NCBI GenBank assembly: GCA_049999725.1
Contig: JBNGIS010017078.1
Coordinates: 1 to 43,304 of the forward strand
Source of the DNA: Haplomitrium mnioides
Taxonomy: Eukaryota; Marchantiophyta; Haplomitriopsida; Calobryales
DNA length: 43,304 bases
Direction of reading: 5' to 3'
The notes beneath the pieces were generated by a model. The model saw only the letters and a program-made list of their open reading frames with translations, searched no databases and was not told the origin of the DNA. A program made the translations under genes and the position numbers. Positions within the stretch are counted from its first letter, which is position 1; every line of letters begins with the position of its first letter. Below are positions 42,011 through 43,304 of the stretch, one piece after another.

Positions 42011-42539
42011 AGGAGTAAGTCAAAAGGTTTTTTTAAAAGACATGGTAACCTAGTTTCTGAGTTGTTGCCGTCTCATCTTTTTGGAACTTTCAAAAGTTAT
42101 AGTTATAAGAAATGATTTTAATAACTTTCAAGAATTGTAAAGAATTTCAAGAAAAATGAAATTGTTCGATATTGCATCAACAATATTACATAAACAACAA
42201 TAGTTCCAACATGAATTTCAACTCTATGTCAACATTATTTCAAAACACCATTTTTTTCAAGTTGATTTTAGTATTGAGTAGTATTTAAAAACTAATTTTC
42301 GGAGTTGATCTAATTGCAAATAATTGATTGGCAAAATAGTCAACCAACCTTCCACTAGTTATAACTAAGAGCATTAGCATGAACCTAAGTTTCACTTCCT
42401 AATTCTGCTTTTAGGCTATAGTTGGCTGGATATGATAAAACTAGTATCCATAATTATTTGTACTATACTAAAATTAATCACTACAATAAGCACAGCTTTT
42501 ATATGACGCCAAGCTCCATGAAATTCCATCCATACATAG

Positions 42540-42590
42540 AGACGGGCATGCATGCATACATCCATGCATGCATACATGGCCATGCCATCA
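42540..42590. repeat. GCATGCAT-rich low-complexity tract
   Basis: Repeats of GCATGCATACAT and CCATGCATGCATACATGG. GCATGCAT resembles an RY element, but the tract looks like simple sequence, and open frames on both strands here are by-products. Confidence 0.7.
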
Positions 42591-43004
42591 TGTGCAAATG
42601 CCATAGCACAGGGAAGGACAGCATTGCATAACGCTGTACTCGTAGTAGACATTTAAAGATCTCTAGAAAGAATTGTGCATTGCAGACGCCGTGCAGCGCT
42701 AGCTAGCGATTGTCACTTGCTTACGCATTCAATTTGACGCCTGTCTCCTCGGTGGCCTAGCTGCTTTGGAGAAGGTCGTCCATTTTTTTGGCTACAGATT
42801 TTGACATTGGATTCTAAAAGTCCGATCTAAGATTTGCTGCAATGCGATTCTGCAAACCTGTGTTGCCTCATTTCTCCACATCGTTATAGGAGCAATGTTG
42901 AAGTTGAACGCAGCTAAGGTGAAAATGGCAGCTTGACGGTCAGTAGGTAGTACGAGAAATGACTGGACGAGTAACGCACCGACAGCCTTTGGAGGATTAT
43001 AGTT

Positions 43005-43160
43005 CGTTCTTATAAATTAAATGTGTGAGTTGTGCAATTGAACTCTCAGTTGCAACCTTCCTGAGAATGACAGTTGCAGAGAAAAAGATTATTTCATCAC
43101 GATGTCCCTTCTCCAAGCAACTGTAAGAGAAATTGTGTCTCGGTTACCTGCAAGATAATA
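43005..43160 (+). promoter_or_regulatory. Speculative promoter and gene start
   Basis: TTATAAATTAA near 43010 could be a TATA box. An ATG at about 43101 opens MSLLQATVREIVSRLPAR before a stop, and a GTAAGA inside it could be a splice donor. TGACG near 42935 is a possible bZIP site. Nothing downstream confirms a gene before the window ends. Confidence 0.15.
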
Positions 43161-43304
43161 TAGTTGGATGAGCAGCAGTTAATGCTAAGGGTATGCATTC
43201 GCATTGTGAGTTGCATATTATCAGTAGACATGAAAAGGCATCCCGATAACAAACAGTGGACTGGAGTGGCCTTGAGTACAACTCTGCAGGAAACTGATGG
43301 TTTA

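Larger units (their letters stand above)
41181..42539. other. Non-coding stretch with small duplications
   Basis: Contains three local direct repeats (listed separately) but no gene that I can support. Confidence 0.5.

Noticed and set aside
42416-42652. Open frames on both strands near the GCATGCAT tract
   Set aside because: Palindromic simple sequence keeps both strands open; no domain or gene context.

Overview
The window looks like intergenic DNA from a large, repeat-rich plant nuclear genome. I see no complete host gene. Almost everything recognisable is a decayed mobile element: Ty3/gypsy LTR retrotransposons with plant-type initiator-Met primer sites (TGGTATC), nested in one another, plus a Helitron relic. 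In-frame stops and frameshifts are everywhere, and most identifiable damage is C-to-T or G-to-A. The lineage (fern, lycophyte, bryophyte, gymnosperm, charophyte) cannot be fixed from sequence alone. A 400-base assembly gap lies at 15097-15496.

Region by region. 1-1661: non-coding retroelement DNA, an inverted relative of the leader at 12390-13180, ending in an LTR-like CA terminus. 1662-4575: element B, a minus-strand gypsy copy (5' LTR, PBS, leader, gag, protease, start of RT) cut off inside RT; its 5' LTR sits inside the 3' LTR of element A. 4576-14768: element A, minus strand, with two ~1.2 kb LTRs (the left one carries a further 1.7 kb TG...CA insertion), PPT, integrase, RNase H, RT, protease and a zinc-knuckle gag without a visible capsid domain. 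14769-17656: AT-rich non-coding DNA and the gap. 17657-18940: a decayed minus-strand reading frame of unknown function. 19500-26160: two inverted homologous arms enclosing element E, a gag-only minus-strand retroelement whose LTR, primer site and leader are repeated in tandem, followed by a 39-bp minisatellite. 27047-27152: one possible host exon.

27225-37950: an R tandem-repeat array (~0.46-0.55 kb unit) interrupted by element D, the highlight of the window. D is a minus-strand Ty3/gypsy element whose order is gag-like region, protease, C5 cytosine DNA methyltransferase, RT, RNase H, integrase, PHD finger. The methyltransferase lies between protease and RT and retains recognisable motifs I, IV, VI, VIII and X, most of them damaged. 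The PHD finger follows the integrase. D therefore carried a DNA-methylation writer and a probable chromatin reader in one coding unit. Its leader holds nine copies of an ~84-bp repeat, and its LTRs are rearranged. 38000-41180: a plus-strand Helitron relic (Helitron N-domain and Pif1-type helicase, with the HUH nuclease core deleted). 41180-43304: small duplications, a GCATGCAT-rich tract and a speculative promoter.
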